From: Prochlorococcus sp. AG-409-A19
GTDB lineage: Bacteria; Cyanobacteriota; Cyanobacteriia; PCC-6307; Cyanobiaceae
Reading direction: 5' to 3'
Length of the DNA stretch: 64,000 bases
Assembly (NCBI GenBank): GCA_003216155.1
Contig: QCJH01000006.1
Span: 18,916 to 82,915, forward strand
Within the stretch, counting starts at the first letter, position 1. Every line of letters starts with the position of its first letter. This document shows, one piece after another, positions 9,301 to 18,672 of this stretch. The notes under the pieces are model-generated. The model ran no database searches and was not told where the DNA came from. It saw nothing but the letters and a program-made list of their open reading frames with translations. The position numbers and the translations under genes were made by a program.

Positions 9301-10026
9301 ATGAGTGAGGTATCCCCATCAACTTCTGAAGTTACAAAGCCACCTAGGCTTTTGCTTATTGATGATGAGCCAGGGATGCGTGCGGCTGTTCAAGCTTATT
9401 TAGAGGATGAGGGGTTTGAAGTGACTATTGCGGTGGATGGAGAAGATGGCTGGGAAAAAGCTCAAAAGATGATTCCAGACCTTGTAATAAGCGATGTAAT
9501 GATGCCTCGATGTGATGGATATGGTTTTTTAAAACGTTTACGTGAAGATGAGCGTTTGGCTGGCACCCCTGTCATTTTTCTCACGGCTAAGGGGATGACT
9601 GTTGATCGAACTCAGGGTTATCAGGCAGGAGTGGATGATTACATTCCCAAACCTTTTGATCCTGATGAGTTGGTTGCTCGAGTTAAGAATGTAGTCAGTC
9701 GACAGGACAGATTATTGGCAGAGGCAGCTCGTTTCGCAGATGCTGATGTAGGTCAGATGGCGCGTCAAATAACTGAGATTCGATCTATGCTTGCTCAAGC
9801 TGATGCAGTGCCAGCAAGAGAAGTTCAGCTTCATAATTTTACTCCAAGAGAAGCAAGTGTTCTTCAACTTGTTGCTGAAGGATTAATGAATAAGGAAATA
9901 GCGAGGCAGTTAGAAACTTCGATTAGAAATGTTGAAAAGTATGTAAGTCGCTTATTCGCCAAAACAGGAACATCAAGCCGTACAGAACTGGTTAGATATG
10001 CATTGGAGAATAATTTAGTGACTTAA
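9301..10026 (+). CDS. Response regulator with LuxR-type HTH, Ycf29/Rre1-like
   Basis: Two-domain regulator of 241 residues. The N-terminal receiver has the acidic pair in LLLIDDEPGMR, phospho-acceptor D65 (VISDVMMP), T in FLTAKG and K in YIPKPF. A linker of about 45 residues leads to a C-terminal NarL/LuxR helix-turn-helix (FTPREASVLQLVAEGLMNKE). The pattern fits the cyanobacterial and red-algal-plastid Ycf29/Rre1 group, linked to stress responses in Synechocystis. I recognise the class with moderate certainty. The RluA-like gene begins 4 bp downstream. No histidine kinase gene is nearby. Confidence 0.87.
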   Translation: MSEVSPSTSEVTKPPRLLLIDDEPGMRAAVQAYLEDEGFEVTIAVDGEDGWEKAQKMIPDLVISDVMMPRCDGYGFLKRLREDERLAGTPVIFLTAKGMTVDRTQGYQAGVDDYIPKPFDPDELVARVKNVVSRQDRLLAEAARFADADVGQMARQITEIRSMLAQADAVPAREVQLHNFTPREASVLQLVAEGLMNKEIARQLETSIRNVEKYVSRLFAKTGTSSRTELVRYALENNLVT

Positions 10027-10030
10027 TTCT

Positions 10031-11071
10031 TTGAGTAATTTTAATTCCAGCTCTCACTCACTTTGGCTACCGGCAACTTTTAATCAGGGATGGACTTATA
10101 CAAAAGTAGTAAAAGCAAAGGATGCTGGCAAGGGAATTGTTGAATGGTTAACCATTTATTTTAAGCATTCTTCATTTGATGTTTGGGAAAAGCGCTTAGC
10201 AGATGAGCAGATATTGCTCAATGATGAGAAATTAGTTTTTCATCAGACGCTTAGAGCTGGTGACAAGATTGCATGGATAAGACCTCCTTGGATTGAGGCT
10301 TCTGTCCCATCAAAATATGAGACCATTTTTGATAATGGAGATTTAAAGGTGATTAATAAGCCTTCAGGGTTACCTGTTTTGCCAGGAGGAGGCTTCCTTG
10401 ACCATACTCTAATAGGTTTTTTGAATGCTGAATATCGATCTTGCAAGAAGAACTTAATACCCAAGCCAATTCATCGATTAGGACGTTGCACTTCCGGAGT
10501 ACTACTTTGTGCAAGAAAGGCTTCAACTCGCGCTAAAATTTCAAGTCTTCTTCGCAGGAGTAAATCTAAAGAGACTAACTTTAAGAAAATTTATAGAGCG
10601 CTTGCTCGTAAAAATGTAGGTTTAGAGTTAAATAGAACTTTTGAATTGAATATTCCAATTGTGGAGGTATCACATCCATTGTTGGGCAGATTGTGGAGCG
10701 CACCAAGCTTGCTTGTAAAGCATGATCTTTCTTTGAATAGGCCTCGAGAATATGAATCTCTTACTAGGATAAAATTAATTGAAAGTAGAAAAGAAGCAGA
10801 CCTTTTAGAGATTGCTCTTATTACAGGAAGACCTCATCAGATTCGGATTCATTTAGCTGCTATTGGTACTCCCTTAATTGGGGACCCATTGTATTTAGAA
10901 GACCACCATTTGGCAGAAACTTCTACTCCAGGGGATGGAGGGTATTTGTTACATGCTCAAAAATATGGTCCAATAGAAATAGATTGTCTGGATCTTTCTT
11001 TTTCCGCTGAACCTCCAGATGAATTGTTGACGAAGGAAGAACGCATGAGTAAATCTGTTCGAGTTGAATAA
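10031..11071 (+). CDS. RluA-family pseudouridine synthase-like protein lacking the catalytic Asp
   Basis: 346 residues with an S4-like N-terminal part (about 30-85), a VINKPSGLPVLPGGG block and the RluA motif near 148-156. The family motif is HRLDxxTSG, where Asp is the catalytic residue. Here it reads HRLGRCTSG with Gly at 151 (codon GGA at 10481). The later TGRPHQIRIHLAAIGTPLIGD block, which closes the fold, is intact. The start is a TTG 4 bp after the upstream regulator; no better start is in frame. It may use another residue, act as an RNA binder, or represent a clade with a Gly variant. I recall similar HRLGR variants in plant/cyanobacterial relatives but cannot verify that. Confidence 0.83.
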   Translation: MSNFNSSSHSLWLPATFNQGWTYTKVVKAKDAGKGIVEWLTIYFKHSSFDVWEKRLADEQILLNDEKLVFHQTLRAGDKIAWIRPPWIEASVPSKYETIFDNGDLKVINKPSGLPVLPGGGFLDHTLIGFLNAEYRSCKKNLIPKPIHRLGRCTSGVLLCARKASTRAKISSLLRRSKSKETNFKKIYRALARKNVGLELNRTFELNIPIVEVSHPLLGRLWSAPSLLVKHDLSLNRPREYESLTRIKLIESRKEADLLEIALITGRPHQIRIHLAAIGTPLIGDPLYLEDHHLAETSTPGDGGYLLHAQKYGPIEIDCLDLSFSAEPPDELLTKEERMSKSVRVE

Positions 11072-11128
11072 AGAGTTTGGCGATATAAATTCTGAGCAGA
11101 ATGTATATTTTAAGAGTGGGGACAAGTA

Positions 11129-11845
11129 TTACTTGGTTTTCTGGAATTCAATTAGCTGTGAAAAATAGAAGGGAGCTTTGTTTAATTTCCGCCTAACTGC
11201 TTCGAAGCCGCATTCTTTTGCTGCTGCAATAATACCTTTCTCGCGCAGGGTATATGCACGTGTTGTTTTACTTGCACCTGGAAAGAATTGCCCGATTTTT
11301 TTTAGTATCGCCAATAGAGGTGTATAAGGGGCAAAGCTTACAACTAATTTCTTTTCTGATAGTGAACAAAGGTGCCGAACCATTTCTTCGGCTGCCTTTT
11401 GTGGATAATGAATGAATACATCTAGACAGATAACTGTATGGTATGAACCTTGAAGACTTTCTAGGTCAGAAGTCTGAAAAATCAGACGATTTAAATCTAA
11501 GCCTGATGCTTCGGCGCGGCGTTTTGTTTCTGTAATCATTGCCTCTGAAATATCACTCGCTGTAATCGATTCAGCACCCATTTGAGCCAGTGGAATGCAA
11601 AGGCTGCCAACTCCGCATCCAGCATCACAGAAATTAATCTTGTTCAAATCGCCACTTTCTTGCAGCCAAGTGAGTACATCATCAACAGTTTTCTGATGGC
11701 CAATGCGTATGTTCCTTTGAACTTTATTGACTTCGTCACTATTGCTATAGATACGATTCCAACGATCAAAACCCATTCCATTAAAGTATTTTGCCACTGT
11801 TGCCTTCTCATTTTTTTTGAGATCTTGTAGTTTTTCAATGGTCAT
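11129..11845 (-). CDS. chlM: Mg-protoporphyrin IX methyltransferase
   Basis: SAM-dependent methyltransferase that methylates the ring-C propionate of Mg-protoporphyrin IX, the step after Mg-chelatase in chlorophyll synthesis. The SAM motif is FCDAGCGVGS (about 72-81), followed by ASDISEAMI; the N-terminal YFNGMGFDRWNRIYS block is characteristic of ChlM. At 238 residues the length is normal. It lies 34 bp downstream of nagA on the same strand, so the two are probably co-transcribed. It is convergent with the RluA-like gene. Confidence 0.95.
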   Translation of the reverse strand: MTIEKLQDLKKNEKATVAKYFNGMGFDRWNRIYSNSDEVNKVQRNIRIGHQKTVDDVLTWLQESGDLNKINFCDAGCGVGSLCIPLAQMGAESITASDISEAMITETKRRAEASGLDLNRLIFQTSDLESLQGSYHTVICLDVFIHYPQKAAEEMVRHLCSLSEKKLVVSFAPYTPLLAILKKIGQFFPGASKTTRAYTLREKGIIAAAKECGFEAVRRKLNKAPFYFSQLIEFQKTK

Positions 11846-11879
11846 GGACTAGTTGATTGTTGATTGTTAGCTAGAAATA

Positions 11880-13040
11880 CTAACCAGCATGTTGCCAGTT
11901 GAGCTCGCTACCATTTGTCTTTTCTTGCCATCTCAGCATCTTTAGTAGTGATTTCCCTAAAAGATGTTCGTGAGTATCTTTTTTTTGCGTGATAACACTT
12001 CTAGGAGCAACGGTTGCTGACCATATAGCTGCTTCAGGATGTCCACTCCAATGGGCCAGTCTCTTACATCCTTCTAAAAGAGGCAAAGTTCCTCCTACTA
12101 ACGTTCCATCCTCAAGGTAGCAAGTATCTCCTTGGATTTTGATTGTTCGTTTGTCCCAATGGTATTTGTCTAAATGGAGCCCATAGGGTGCGATTGCATC
12201 ACTTACCAGGACTAATTGCTTAGGGGCAAGTTTTTGTAGAAGGACTGCCATCGATGGCGAAACATGCTTTCCATCAGCTATTAATCCCATCGCAATGTCG
12301 TGATTTAAGAAAGCTTGAGCAATAGGGCCAGGGTTTCTGTGATGCAGACCTGGCATTGCATTGAAAGTATGTGTCAGCATTCGGACTCCAAGCGTGAAGG
12401 CAGTTTTGCAAGTTTGAGCATCAGCTTCTGTATGACCTATGCAAGCAACTATTCCCAAATCTTTGAGCCTTGTAATCACGTCAAAAGAGTTTGGGAGTTC
12501 TGGGGCGATTGTCATTAGGCTGATTTCTTTCTCAAATCCGGCAATTCGCTCATTAAGTGCTTTTAAGCTTGGTTTGCAGATGTCTCTTAAGGGGTGGGCC
12601 CCACGGCGGGCAGGAGTAATGAAGGGACCTTCAAGATGCGCTCCAAGTAGTTCAGAACTTTTTGAACATTTTTGTTGCCGAGCTTTGTTTAAAATCGAAA
12701 GTGTTTTTCTAAGAGAAAGCACATTACAGCTGACAATTGTCGGACAGATCGCTTCAACTCCATCGGCCCAGAGCTTTTTTAGTAATTCCATCAAAGTTGG
12801 AATATCAGATGAGTTGAGTTCTGGGAAAGCAATGCCTAAACCTCCATTGATTTGAAGATCTATACCCATAGGACTTAGCCAGTTCCCCTGCCAGTCCTCT
12901 GCATCTGCATCTGTAGTTTGTCGCTTCATTGGGCTAATCCTTCGTATTCTTTCCTCTTGATCGAGTTGAATTGTCCAGAGCTTGCCTGTCTTTTCGTGGC
13001 CTAATGGTCTTGGTAGACGAACATTGGTTATCCGACGCAT
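11880..13040 (-). CDS. nagA: N-acetylglucosamine-6-phosphate deacetylase
   Basis: Amidohydrolase converting GlcNAc-6-P to GlcN-6-P. Visible motifs are GIDLQINGG (about 59-67) where many amidohydrolases have HxH, HLEGPF (135-140) with the metal-binding Glu, GHTEA, THTFNAMPGLHHRNPG and LVSDAIAP with the catalytic Asp. At 386 residues it is full length. Its role in a photoautotroph is probably recycling of cell-wall amino sugar. It precedes chlM on the same strand and is divergent from purE across 57 bp. Confidence 0.92.
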   Translation of the reverse strand: MRRITNVRLPRPLGHEKTGKLWTIQLDQEERIRRISPMKRQTTDADAEDWQGNWLSPMGIDLQINGGLGIAFPELNSSDIPTLMELLKKLWADGVEAICPTIVSCNVLSLRKTLSILNKARQQKCSKSSELLGAHLEGPFITPARRGAHPLRDICKPSLKALNERIAGFEKEISLMTIAPELPNSFDVITRLKDLGIVACIGHTEADAQTCKTAFTLGVRMLTHTFNAMPGLHHRNPGPIAQAFLNHDIAMGLIADGKHVSPSMAVLLQKLAPKQLVLVSDAIAPYGLHLDKYHWDKRTIKIQGDTCYLEDGTLVGGTLPLLEGCKRLAHWSGHPEAAIWSATVAPRSVITQKKDTHEHLLGKSLLKMLRWQEKTNGSELNWQHAG

Positions 13041-13097
13041 GAGAAGCAGGCATGAATTAAATAGTGCGGGACCATTGCAGTCTCGTCATTATTAATA

Positions 13098-13655
13098 GTG
13101 ACCTCTGAAGTTAAATACGTGCATATTTCAGAAGCTGAATTGACGCCGCTTGTTGCGATTGTCATGGGTAGTGACTCTGATTTGCCCACGCTTAAGCCAG
13201 CTGTAAGTCTTTTAGAGAAATTTGCAATAGCTCATGAGGTGCGTATTCTTTCTGCCCACCGTACCCCTTTGGAAATGGTTGATTTTGCTCAGCATGCGGA
13301 GCAAAGAGGACTAAAGGTAATTATTGCTGGAGCAGGTGGAGCTGCCCATTTGCCTGGCATGGTTGCGTCTCTTACCTCTCTTCCAGTAATAGGTGTTCCT
13401 GTTAAGAGTAAGTCACTTTCAGGATTAGATTCAATGTATTCGATTGTGCAAATGCCTGGTGGGATACCGGTGGCCACAGTTGCGATTGATGGAGCTTTAA
13501 ATGCAAGTTTATTAGCAAGTCAGATCTTGGCTTTGTCGAATACCGTATTAGCAGATAAGTTACATATTTATAGACAGGAACTTCGCAAAGAAGTGGTGAC
13601 TAAAGATTCAAGGCTGGTCCAAGTGGGAGCCATAAATTATTTGGAAAAAATGTGA
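13098..13655 (+). CDS. purE: N5-carboxyaminoimidazole ribonucleotide mutase
   Basis: Purine-pathway mutase converting N5-CAIR to CAIR. The class I PurE signatures are all present: MGSDSDLPT, ILSAHRTP, AGAGGAAHLPGM, and IGVPVKSKSLSGLDS. The GTG at 13098 is the only reasonable start and gives an N-terminal extension of about 18 residues before the conserved core (185 residues in all). It is divergent from nagA and converges on cysC with an 11-bp gap. No purK is nearby. Confidence 0.96.
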   Translation: MTSEVKYVHISEAELTPLVAIVMGSDSDLPTLKPAVSLLEKFAIAHEVRILSAHRTPLEMVDFAQHAEQRGLKVIIAGAGGAAHLPGMVASLTSLPVIGVPVKSKSLSGLDSMYSIVQMPGGIPVATVAIDGALNASLLASQILALSNTVLADKLHIYRQELRKEVVTKDSRLVQVGAINYLEKM

Positions 13656-13666
13656 AAAATTCATTA

Positions 13667-14302
13667 TTAATTAACAGGAATTATTTTAAACTCAATTAGT
13701 TTCTCAACTACTATTTGTACACAACTATCTAAATTTTTGAGGCCGGTATCTACTTTTATATCAGGAGATTCGGGCGCCTCATATGGGCTGGAAATCCCTG
13801 TAAAGTCTTTTATTTGTCCCGCTCTAGCTTTTGCATATAAACCTTTCGTATCACGTTGTTCGCAGATACCTAAATTTGCTGCACAGTAGATTTCAATAAA
13901 ATCATTTGTTTCAACAAGGGCCTTTGCCTTTTGTCTATCAGCTTTAAAGGGAGAAACAAATGCAGTTAGTACAATAACTCCAGCATCTAGAAAGAGCTTT
14001 GATACTTCTCCTATTCTTCTGATATTTTCCTCTCTATCTTTATTAGAGAAACCAAGATCCTTGCAAAGTCCATGACGAATATTATCTCCATCGAGAACAT
14101 AGGTTGCCAACCCTTTCTGAAATAGGGCTTCATTTACGGCGTTTGCCAAAGTGCTTTTCCCAGAACCGGATAGACCAGTGAACCAAAGGATTGCACTTTG
14201 ATGCCCTCGCTGTTGTGCACGAGCTATGCGATTCACCGATGCTTGGTGCCAAACAATATTCGTGGCTTTTGATTCAGGTCCTTCTTGAGAGGTATTAGTC
14301 AT
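13667..14302 (-). CDS. cysC: Adenylylsulfate (APS) kinase
   Basis: Phosphorylates APS to PAPS in sulfate assimilation. The P-loop is GLSGSGKST (43-51), followed by DGDNIRHGL and [10 protein letters not shown], both typical of APS kinase; CSP-like [17 protein letters not shown] carries the substrate-binding part. At 211 residues it is normal. It lies 61 bp downstream of the SUI1 gene on the same strand. PAPS could feed sulfate reduction or sulfotransferases; the window does not decide. Confidence 0.96.
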   Translation of the reverse strand: MTNTSQEGPESKATNIVWHQASVNRIARAQQRGHQSAILWFTGLSGSGKSTLANAVNEALFQKGLATYVLDGDNIRHGLCKDLGFSNKDREENIRRIGEVSKLFLDAGVIVLTAFVSPFKADRQKAKALVETNDFIEIYCAANLGICEQRDTKGLYAKARAGQIKDFTGISSPYEAPESPDIKVDTGLKNLDSCVQIVVEKLIEFKIIPVN

Positions 14303-14363
14303 TGCAGGGTGGCATTTCTAAGCTGTCATTCTCCATGCTTACGTATCCCTTAATCATTTGGAT

Positions 14364-14687
14364 TCATCCTCCTGATTGTTTTGGGCTAAAGCCTTGTTTC
14401 TTTAGTAGGTCTATAGCAGCGTTTACTTGGTCCCCTTGTAACTCAAGACAATCATCCTTAATCGTTCCACCAGTACCACAGTGGCTTTTTAGTGCTTTCA
14501 GTAGTTGGCGAGCCTCATTATTAGCTAGTTCCAGACCTCTAATTACTGTGACTGTCTTACCTTTCTTCCCGCTACGTGTTTTATGAACACGCACTTGATG
14601 ATCTGCATTTTTTTTTACAGAACATGTTTCTTCCGTTCTGAGGGATGCGCTGGAGTCATGAAATTCGAGCCAGTTTCTTTTGGGCAT
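14364..14687 (-). CDS. SUI1/YciH-family translation initiation factor
   Basis: 107-residue protein with an eIF1/SUI1 domain in its C-terminal three quarters: VRVHKTRSGKKGKTVTVIRG, then LLKALKSHCGTGGTIKDD. The CGTGGTIKD block is the family signature. Bacterial YciH proteins contact the ribosomal P site and influence start-codon fidelity. It is divergent from trpB (44 bp between starts) and upstream of cysC. Confidence 0.92.
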   Translation of the reverse strand: MPKRNWLEFHDSSASLRTEETCSVKKNADHQVRVHKTRSGKKGKTVTVIRGLELANNEARQLLKALKSHCGTGGTIKDDCLELQGDQVNAAIDLLKKQGFSPKQSGG

Positions 14688-14731
14688 TGCTTTAATTCTT
14701 AGTCTGGTGTTCTACCTTCCGCTTTCTTCCT

Positions 14732-15982
14732 GTGACAAGCATTCTTTCAAGCCAGCCAAAGGATGATGACCTCGCAGAGAGTGTTCGCCCGTCTGCGCTT
14801 GGTCGCTTTGGGAGGTACGGCGGTCAATATGTTCCTGAGACATTAATGCCTGCCTTGTTGGAATTGGAGGAGGCAGCTGCAGAGGCTTGGCGTGATTCAC
14901 GATTCGTCAATGAGTTAAAAAAACTCCTTAGCTCTTATGTTGGTCGGGCTACTCCTCTTTATGAAGCTGAACGTCTTACAGCTCATTTTTCACGTTCAGG
15001 GGGCGGCCCAAGAATTTGGTTGAAAAGAGAAGATCTAAATCACACAGGTGCTCATAAGATCAACAATGCTCTAGGCCAAGCACTTTTGGCTTTGAGAATG
15101 GGTAAGAAGAGGATCATTGCTGAAACAGGAGCAGGCCAGCATGGTGTAGCAACTGCCACCGTTTGTGCACGCTTTGGATTGGAGTGTGTGATTTACATGG
15201 GTGCAGAGGACATGCGAAGACAATCATTGAATGTTTTTCGTATGAGATTGCTAGGAGCTTCTGTGCAGGCTGTAACGGCTGGTACGGCAACACTTAAAGA
15301 TGCAACGAGTGAGGCAATTCGTGATTGGGTTACCAATGTCGAGACGACTCATTACATTCTTGGTTCAGTTGCTGGTCCTCATCCATATCCCATGTTGGTG
15401 AGGGATTTTCATGCCGTGATTGGTCAAGAAACACGTCAACAATGTAAAGAGGCCTTTGGCAGGTTGCCTGATGTTCTTGTGGCTTGTGTTGGGGGAGGAT
15501 CTAATGCGATGGGATTATTCCATCCCTTTGTCAAGGAAACTTCAGTACGTATGATTGGTGTAGAGGCAGCAGGAGAGGGTATTGAGACCGGTAGACATGC
15601 AGCCACAATTACTCAAGGTCGTTCTGGTGTTTTGCATGGTGCAATGAGTCTTCTATTGCAAGATCAAGAGGGACAGGTAATGGAGGCTCATTCAATTAGT
15701 GCAGGTCTGGATTATCCAGGGGTTGGACCTGAGCACAGCTACTTACGTGAGATAGGTAGAGCTGAATATGTAGCTGTTTCGGATCAGCAAGCATTAGAAG
15801 CTTTGCAGTTAGTTAGCGAGCAGGAGGGAATCATCCCTGCTCTTGAAACTGCTCATGCATTCGCTTGGTTGGCAAACTTGTGTCCCACTTTGAATGCAGG
15901 AACTGAAGTAGTGGTTAATTGTTCAGGTCGTGGTGATAAAGATGTGAATACTGTTGCGGAGAAATTAGGTAGTCAGTTTTGA
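14732..15982 (+). CDS. trpB: Tryptophan synthase beta chain
   Basis: Condenses indole with serine using PLP. The PLP lysine is K109 in [26 protein letters not shown] marks the N-terminus, [13 protein letters not shown] the substrate-binding loop, and GGGSNAMG the phosphate-binding loop. At 416 residues it matches the TrpB1 class that pairs with TrpA. The GTG at 14732 is the start. No trpA is adjacent. It converges on hrcA with only 3 bp between stop codons. Confidence 0.98.
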   Translation: MTSILSSQPKDDDLAESVRPSALGRFGRYGGQYVPETLMPALLELEEAAAEAWRDSRFVNELKKLLSSYVGRATPLYEAERLTAHFSRSGGGPRIWLKREDLNHTGAHKINNALGQALLALRMGKKRIIAETGAGQHGVATATVCARFGLECVIYMGAEDMRRQSLNVFRMRLLGASVQAVTAGTATLKDATSEAIRDWVTNVETTHYILGSVAGPHPYPMLVRDFHAVIGQETRQQCKEAFGRLPDVLVACVGGGSNAMGLFHPFVKETSVRMIGVEAAGEGIETGRHAATITQGRSGVLHGAMSLLLQDQEGQVMEAHSISAGLDYPGVGPEHSYLREIGRAEYVAVSDQQALEALQLVSEQEGIIPALETAHAFAWLANLCPTLNAGTEVVVNCSGRGDKDVNTVAEKLGSQF

Positions 15983-15985
15983 GCC

Positions 15986-17002
15986 TTAATACAAAAGTCT
16001 TTCTAAGTGATGAGCAATTGTTTTTACTGCGGCCATTGCTGTTGAGTAAGCCATCCTCATTGGACCTATTAGGGCAACGTGACCAAGACCGTCATTCTCT
16101 GTCCGATATGCTGCCTCGACAACAGAGCATTCCACCAGTTCGGTTTGAGGATGTTCTGCACCGATCCAAACACCGTTAATTTGCTTTTTGTCTTTTGGGA
16201 CGATAGCTGTTGGCTCTCGATCCATAAGTTCTAACAAAGGTCGAAAACTATTACTTTCGTTGAATTCTGGCTGTGATAGCAGTCTTGACATCCCATGGAA
16301 GACCGCATTCTCTTCAGTAATTGATTGCGCTTCGCTATGACTTTGAATTGCCCTTCGTATTACAGAACCACTGAGATGTAATTGGGGTGGAAGAGCAGAC
16401 CAGTCAAGGCAGCCATTGCCAGATTGAATAAGTTGGTTGCGAATCCAAACTTCCATTGCCTTAAGTTCTCTTTTGTCGTCATTAGGAAGTCGAAGGTTTA
16501 GATGGCTGGCTTTATTAGAGTTGTCTACCAGCATGACTAATAGTCGATTACCACTTGGTACTAATCGAATCTCCTGCAAAGTTGATTTTTTATTGGCGGG
16601 TCTTGTAATTAAGCTCATGAGACCAGTGAAATCAGTCAATCGTTTAGCCAATTGCAAAAGGAGATCATCTAAGGCAGCCCATCTCAGGCTGAGGTTGGTC
16701 AATTCGCTTTCTAAATAATGCACTGCAGATCCTGGGGGGGGCAGAAGGCAGTTGACATAATGTCGATATCCTTGAGGACTTGGGATACGCCCTGCTGAAG
16801 TATGAGGTTGAGTAAGTAGCCCTCTTTGCTCAAGCACTCCCATGGCAGAACGAATTGTTGCTGCACTGGCATTTAGGTCAAAACGTTGAACAAGAGTCTT
16901 GCTACTAACTGGCTCGATAGTGTCCACGTAGTGATGAACCGTGGCTTTGAGTACTTCTTGTTGTCTTGAGGACAGGGTCTCCAATTCTTTGGAGTAGATC
17001 AC
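15986..17002 (-). CDS. hrcA: Heat-inducible transcription repressor HrcA
   Basis: Winged-helix repressor that binds CIRCE elements upstream of groEL-type genes. The N-terminal HTH contains LSSRQQEVLKATVHHYV and SAATIRSAMGVLEQRGLL. The C-terminal domain ends with GPMRMAYSTAMAAVKTIAHHL, the family end block. At 338 residues it is full length. No CIRCE palindrome (TTAGCACTC-N9-GAGTGCTAA) was seen near the gene, so its targets are elsewhere. The rhodanese gene lies upstream on the same strand, 63 bp away. Confidence 0.95.
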   Translation of the reverse strand: MIYSKELETLSSRQQEVLKATVHHYVDTIEPVSSKTLVQRFDLNASAATIRSAMGVLEQRGLLTQPHTSAGRIPSPQGYRHYVNCLLPPPGSAVHYLESELTNLSLRWAALDDLLLQLAKRLTDFTGLMSLITRPANKKSTLQEIRLVPSGNRLLVMLVDNSNKASHLNLRLPNDDKRELKAMEVWIRNQLIQSGNGCLDWSALPPQLHLSGSVIRRAIQSHSEAQSITEENAVFHGMSRLLSQPEFNESNSFRPLLELMDREPTAIVPKDKKQINGVWIGAEHPQTELVECSVVEAAYRTENDGLGHVALIGPMRMAYSTAMAAVKTIAHHLERLLY

Positions 17003-17065
17003 TATATTTTATTGGGTTTCGGACTTCTTTCAGTTCTGTGTGACGAACCTTTTTATGGGATTGAT

Positions 17066-17419
17066 TTAGTAGCGAGGCACGCTTGGATCAACTTTCATGC
17101 TCCAAGCATCAATTCCTCCTTCTAGATTCCAGACTTCAAGTCCCCAGTTTTGCTCAAGTAGCCAGGTACCAAAATGCCAACTTCGAATTCCAGCGTGGCA
17201 AAGTATCACTAAAGGCTGTTTTTTTTGAAGTTGACTTTGAATGGTCTTGATCCAAATTGAGGATTTACTAAGGGGAAGATGAAAAACCACTTCGGGGAAA
17301 GGGGCTATTGCTAATTCATTTTCTTCTCTTACATCTATCAATACTGGCTTCTGCTGATCTTTTACTAGCCAGTCTCGCAAAGCTTCTGGCGAGATATTCT
17401 TTGGGATGCTTTCAGTCAT
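17066..17419 (-). CDS. Single-domain rhodanese-like sulfurtransferase
   Basis: 117 residues forming one rhodanese domain: LIDVREENE, then the catalytic loop CHAGIRS with the sulfur-accepting Cys at 74, then WNLEGGIDAW. There is no signal peptide, so it is probably cytosolic. Its partner is unknown; possible roles are sulfur relay to thio-cofactors or tRNA. It is upstream of hrcA on the same strand and divergent from the DUF3352 gene (77 bp). Confidence 0.9.
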   Translation of the reverse strand: MTESIPKNISPEALRDWLVKDQQKPVLIDVREENELAIAPFPEVVFHLPLSKSSIWIKTIQSQLQKKQPLVILCHAGIRSWHFGTWLLEQNWGLEVWNLEGGIDAWSMKVDPSVPRY

Positions 17420-17496
17420 GCTTTCAGTTTGATTCGTTTTTGGGCAAACTAAGGCCTTTAGATAGATATGTTTTAGGACCTCATGTCATTGGATAA

Positions 17497-18672
17497 ATGA
17501 AGGATCGTCATTTGTATTTAGCATTGACTGCTTTTTTGATTGCCTTTTTCTTAGCATTGGCAGCACTTTGGTGGTTTTCTTTTCGTGCCAAGCCTCTTGA
17601 ATCAAGTCAACAAAAATTGGAATTGCCTCGCTCTGCAAAATTTGTTTCGAGAAAAGCACCTATAACTTTTTATTTCTCAGGTAATCCTTTACAGCTGCCT
17701 AAATATGCAGAAGAAGTTGTCTCTTTAACTGACCGTAGGGCTGCTAGAGAAGGTGCCAAAAGACTTAGGGATGGGATTTTTTCACTTTTTGGTTTTGATT
17801 TCGATTTAGATTTAGCAGATTGGATAGGTTCCCAAGTAACTTTTACTTTCCTTGGCTCGCAGGAGTCTAAGAGCCAAGGAAATTGGATTCTGACATTTTC
17901 AACTAGTAGTGAGAATGGTGCAAAAACTTTTTTGCAACGTTTTTGGCAGGAACGTTCATTAGCAGGAATGGAATTGCAGCCTAGTGTTTATAGGGGAATT
18001 GACTTAATCAGTTGTTCGAGTGCACAATTTGGGGCTTATAAAGAGTCTTTTGCAACAGCTTTAATTGATCAAAATCTTTTGCTGATTGGATCTACAAAAG
18101 GTGCTTTAGAAGACGCATTAGATCTTTCTCAGCTCCCTAATCAAAATCAGTTTGGGGATCCAAATCTGGCCAAAGCTGTTGAAAACGTAGGCCAAGGAGT
18201 TGCATTGTTTGTAGCATCACCAGATGCTATAAATACATGGCTTGGCTTCCCTGATGCTTTCACCAGAAATGAATTGCTTCGAGGTTTGGTAGCGTCTCTT
18301 GAAATCGAAGGATCTGATTTGCTTCTAAAAGGATCTTTCAAGTTTAAGACATCATTTGTCAAACCTATTGTTGAAGATTTAGGCTTTTCTACATTAGAAC
18401 CAAAGAAAGATGTAGTGAATATAGAGCCAATATTAAATCAACTTGAGGAATTTAATAAAGGGTTTTCGGTTGATGATTCTTCTCAGGAGTTGGTCCTTTC
18501 AGCTGATTCCGCAAGAGAATTGATTAATGGATGGCGACCTTGGATTTTGCTAAAGACTATTGGAGGAGGTTCCTTAAATCAGATAGTTCAAGGATTAACA
18601 ATGGCAATTGGTACAGACGAAGAGTTGGATAATTCTTCATTGATGTTCTTGGCTCGTCTGAATCTTGGTTGA
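17497..18672 (+). CDS. DUF3352-type membrane-anchored protein
   Basis: 391 residues. The N-terminus has one membrane segment (about 7-28, LYLALTAFLIAFFLALAALWW) that acts as an anchor. The rest is soluble and is expected outside the cytoplasm. Blocks such as ITFYFSGNP, DWIGSQVTFTF and VGQGVALFVASPDAINTW fit the cyanobacterial DUF3352 family. No catalytic motif is visible. It is the last gene before a 485-bp gap. Function unknown. Confidence 0.78.
   Translation: MKDRHLYLALTAFLIAFFLALAALWWFSFRAKPLESSQQKLELPRSAKFVSRKAPITFYFSGNPLQLPKYAEEVVSLTDRRAAREGAKRLRDGIFSLFGFDFDLDLADWIGSQVTFTFLGSQESKSQGNWILTFSTSSENGAKTFLQRFWQERSLAGMELQPSVYRGIDLISCSSAQFGAYKESFATALIDQNLLLIGSTKGALEDALDLSQLPNQNQFGDPNLAKAVENVGQGVALFVASPDAINTWLGFPDAFTRNELLRGLVASLEIEGSDLLLKGSFKFKTSFVKPIVEDLGFSTLEPKKDVVNIEPILNQLEEFNKGFSVDDSSQELVLSADSARELINGWRPWILLKTIGGGSLNQIVQGLTMAIGTDEELDNSSLMFLARLNLG

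Noticed and set aside
11089..11102. ATTCT-GAGC-AGAAT inverted repeat between the RluA-like gene and chlM
   Set aside because: Only a 5-bp AT-rich stem with no T tract; not distinguishable from chance.
12439..12855. 138-codon open frame on the plus strand opposite nagA
   Set aside because: It is antisense to conserved nagA, has no ribosome binding site and low-complexity Ser-rich composition expected from the complement of a real gene.
15986..17419. CIRCE operator near hrcA
   Set aside because: No TTAGCACTC-N9-GAGTGCTAA or close variant was found in the rhodanese-hrcA region.
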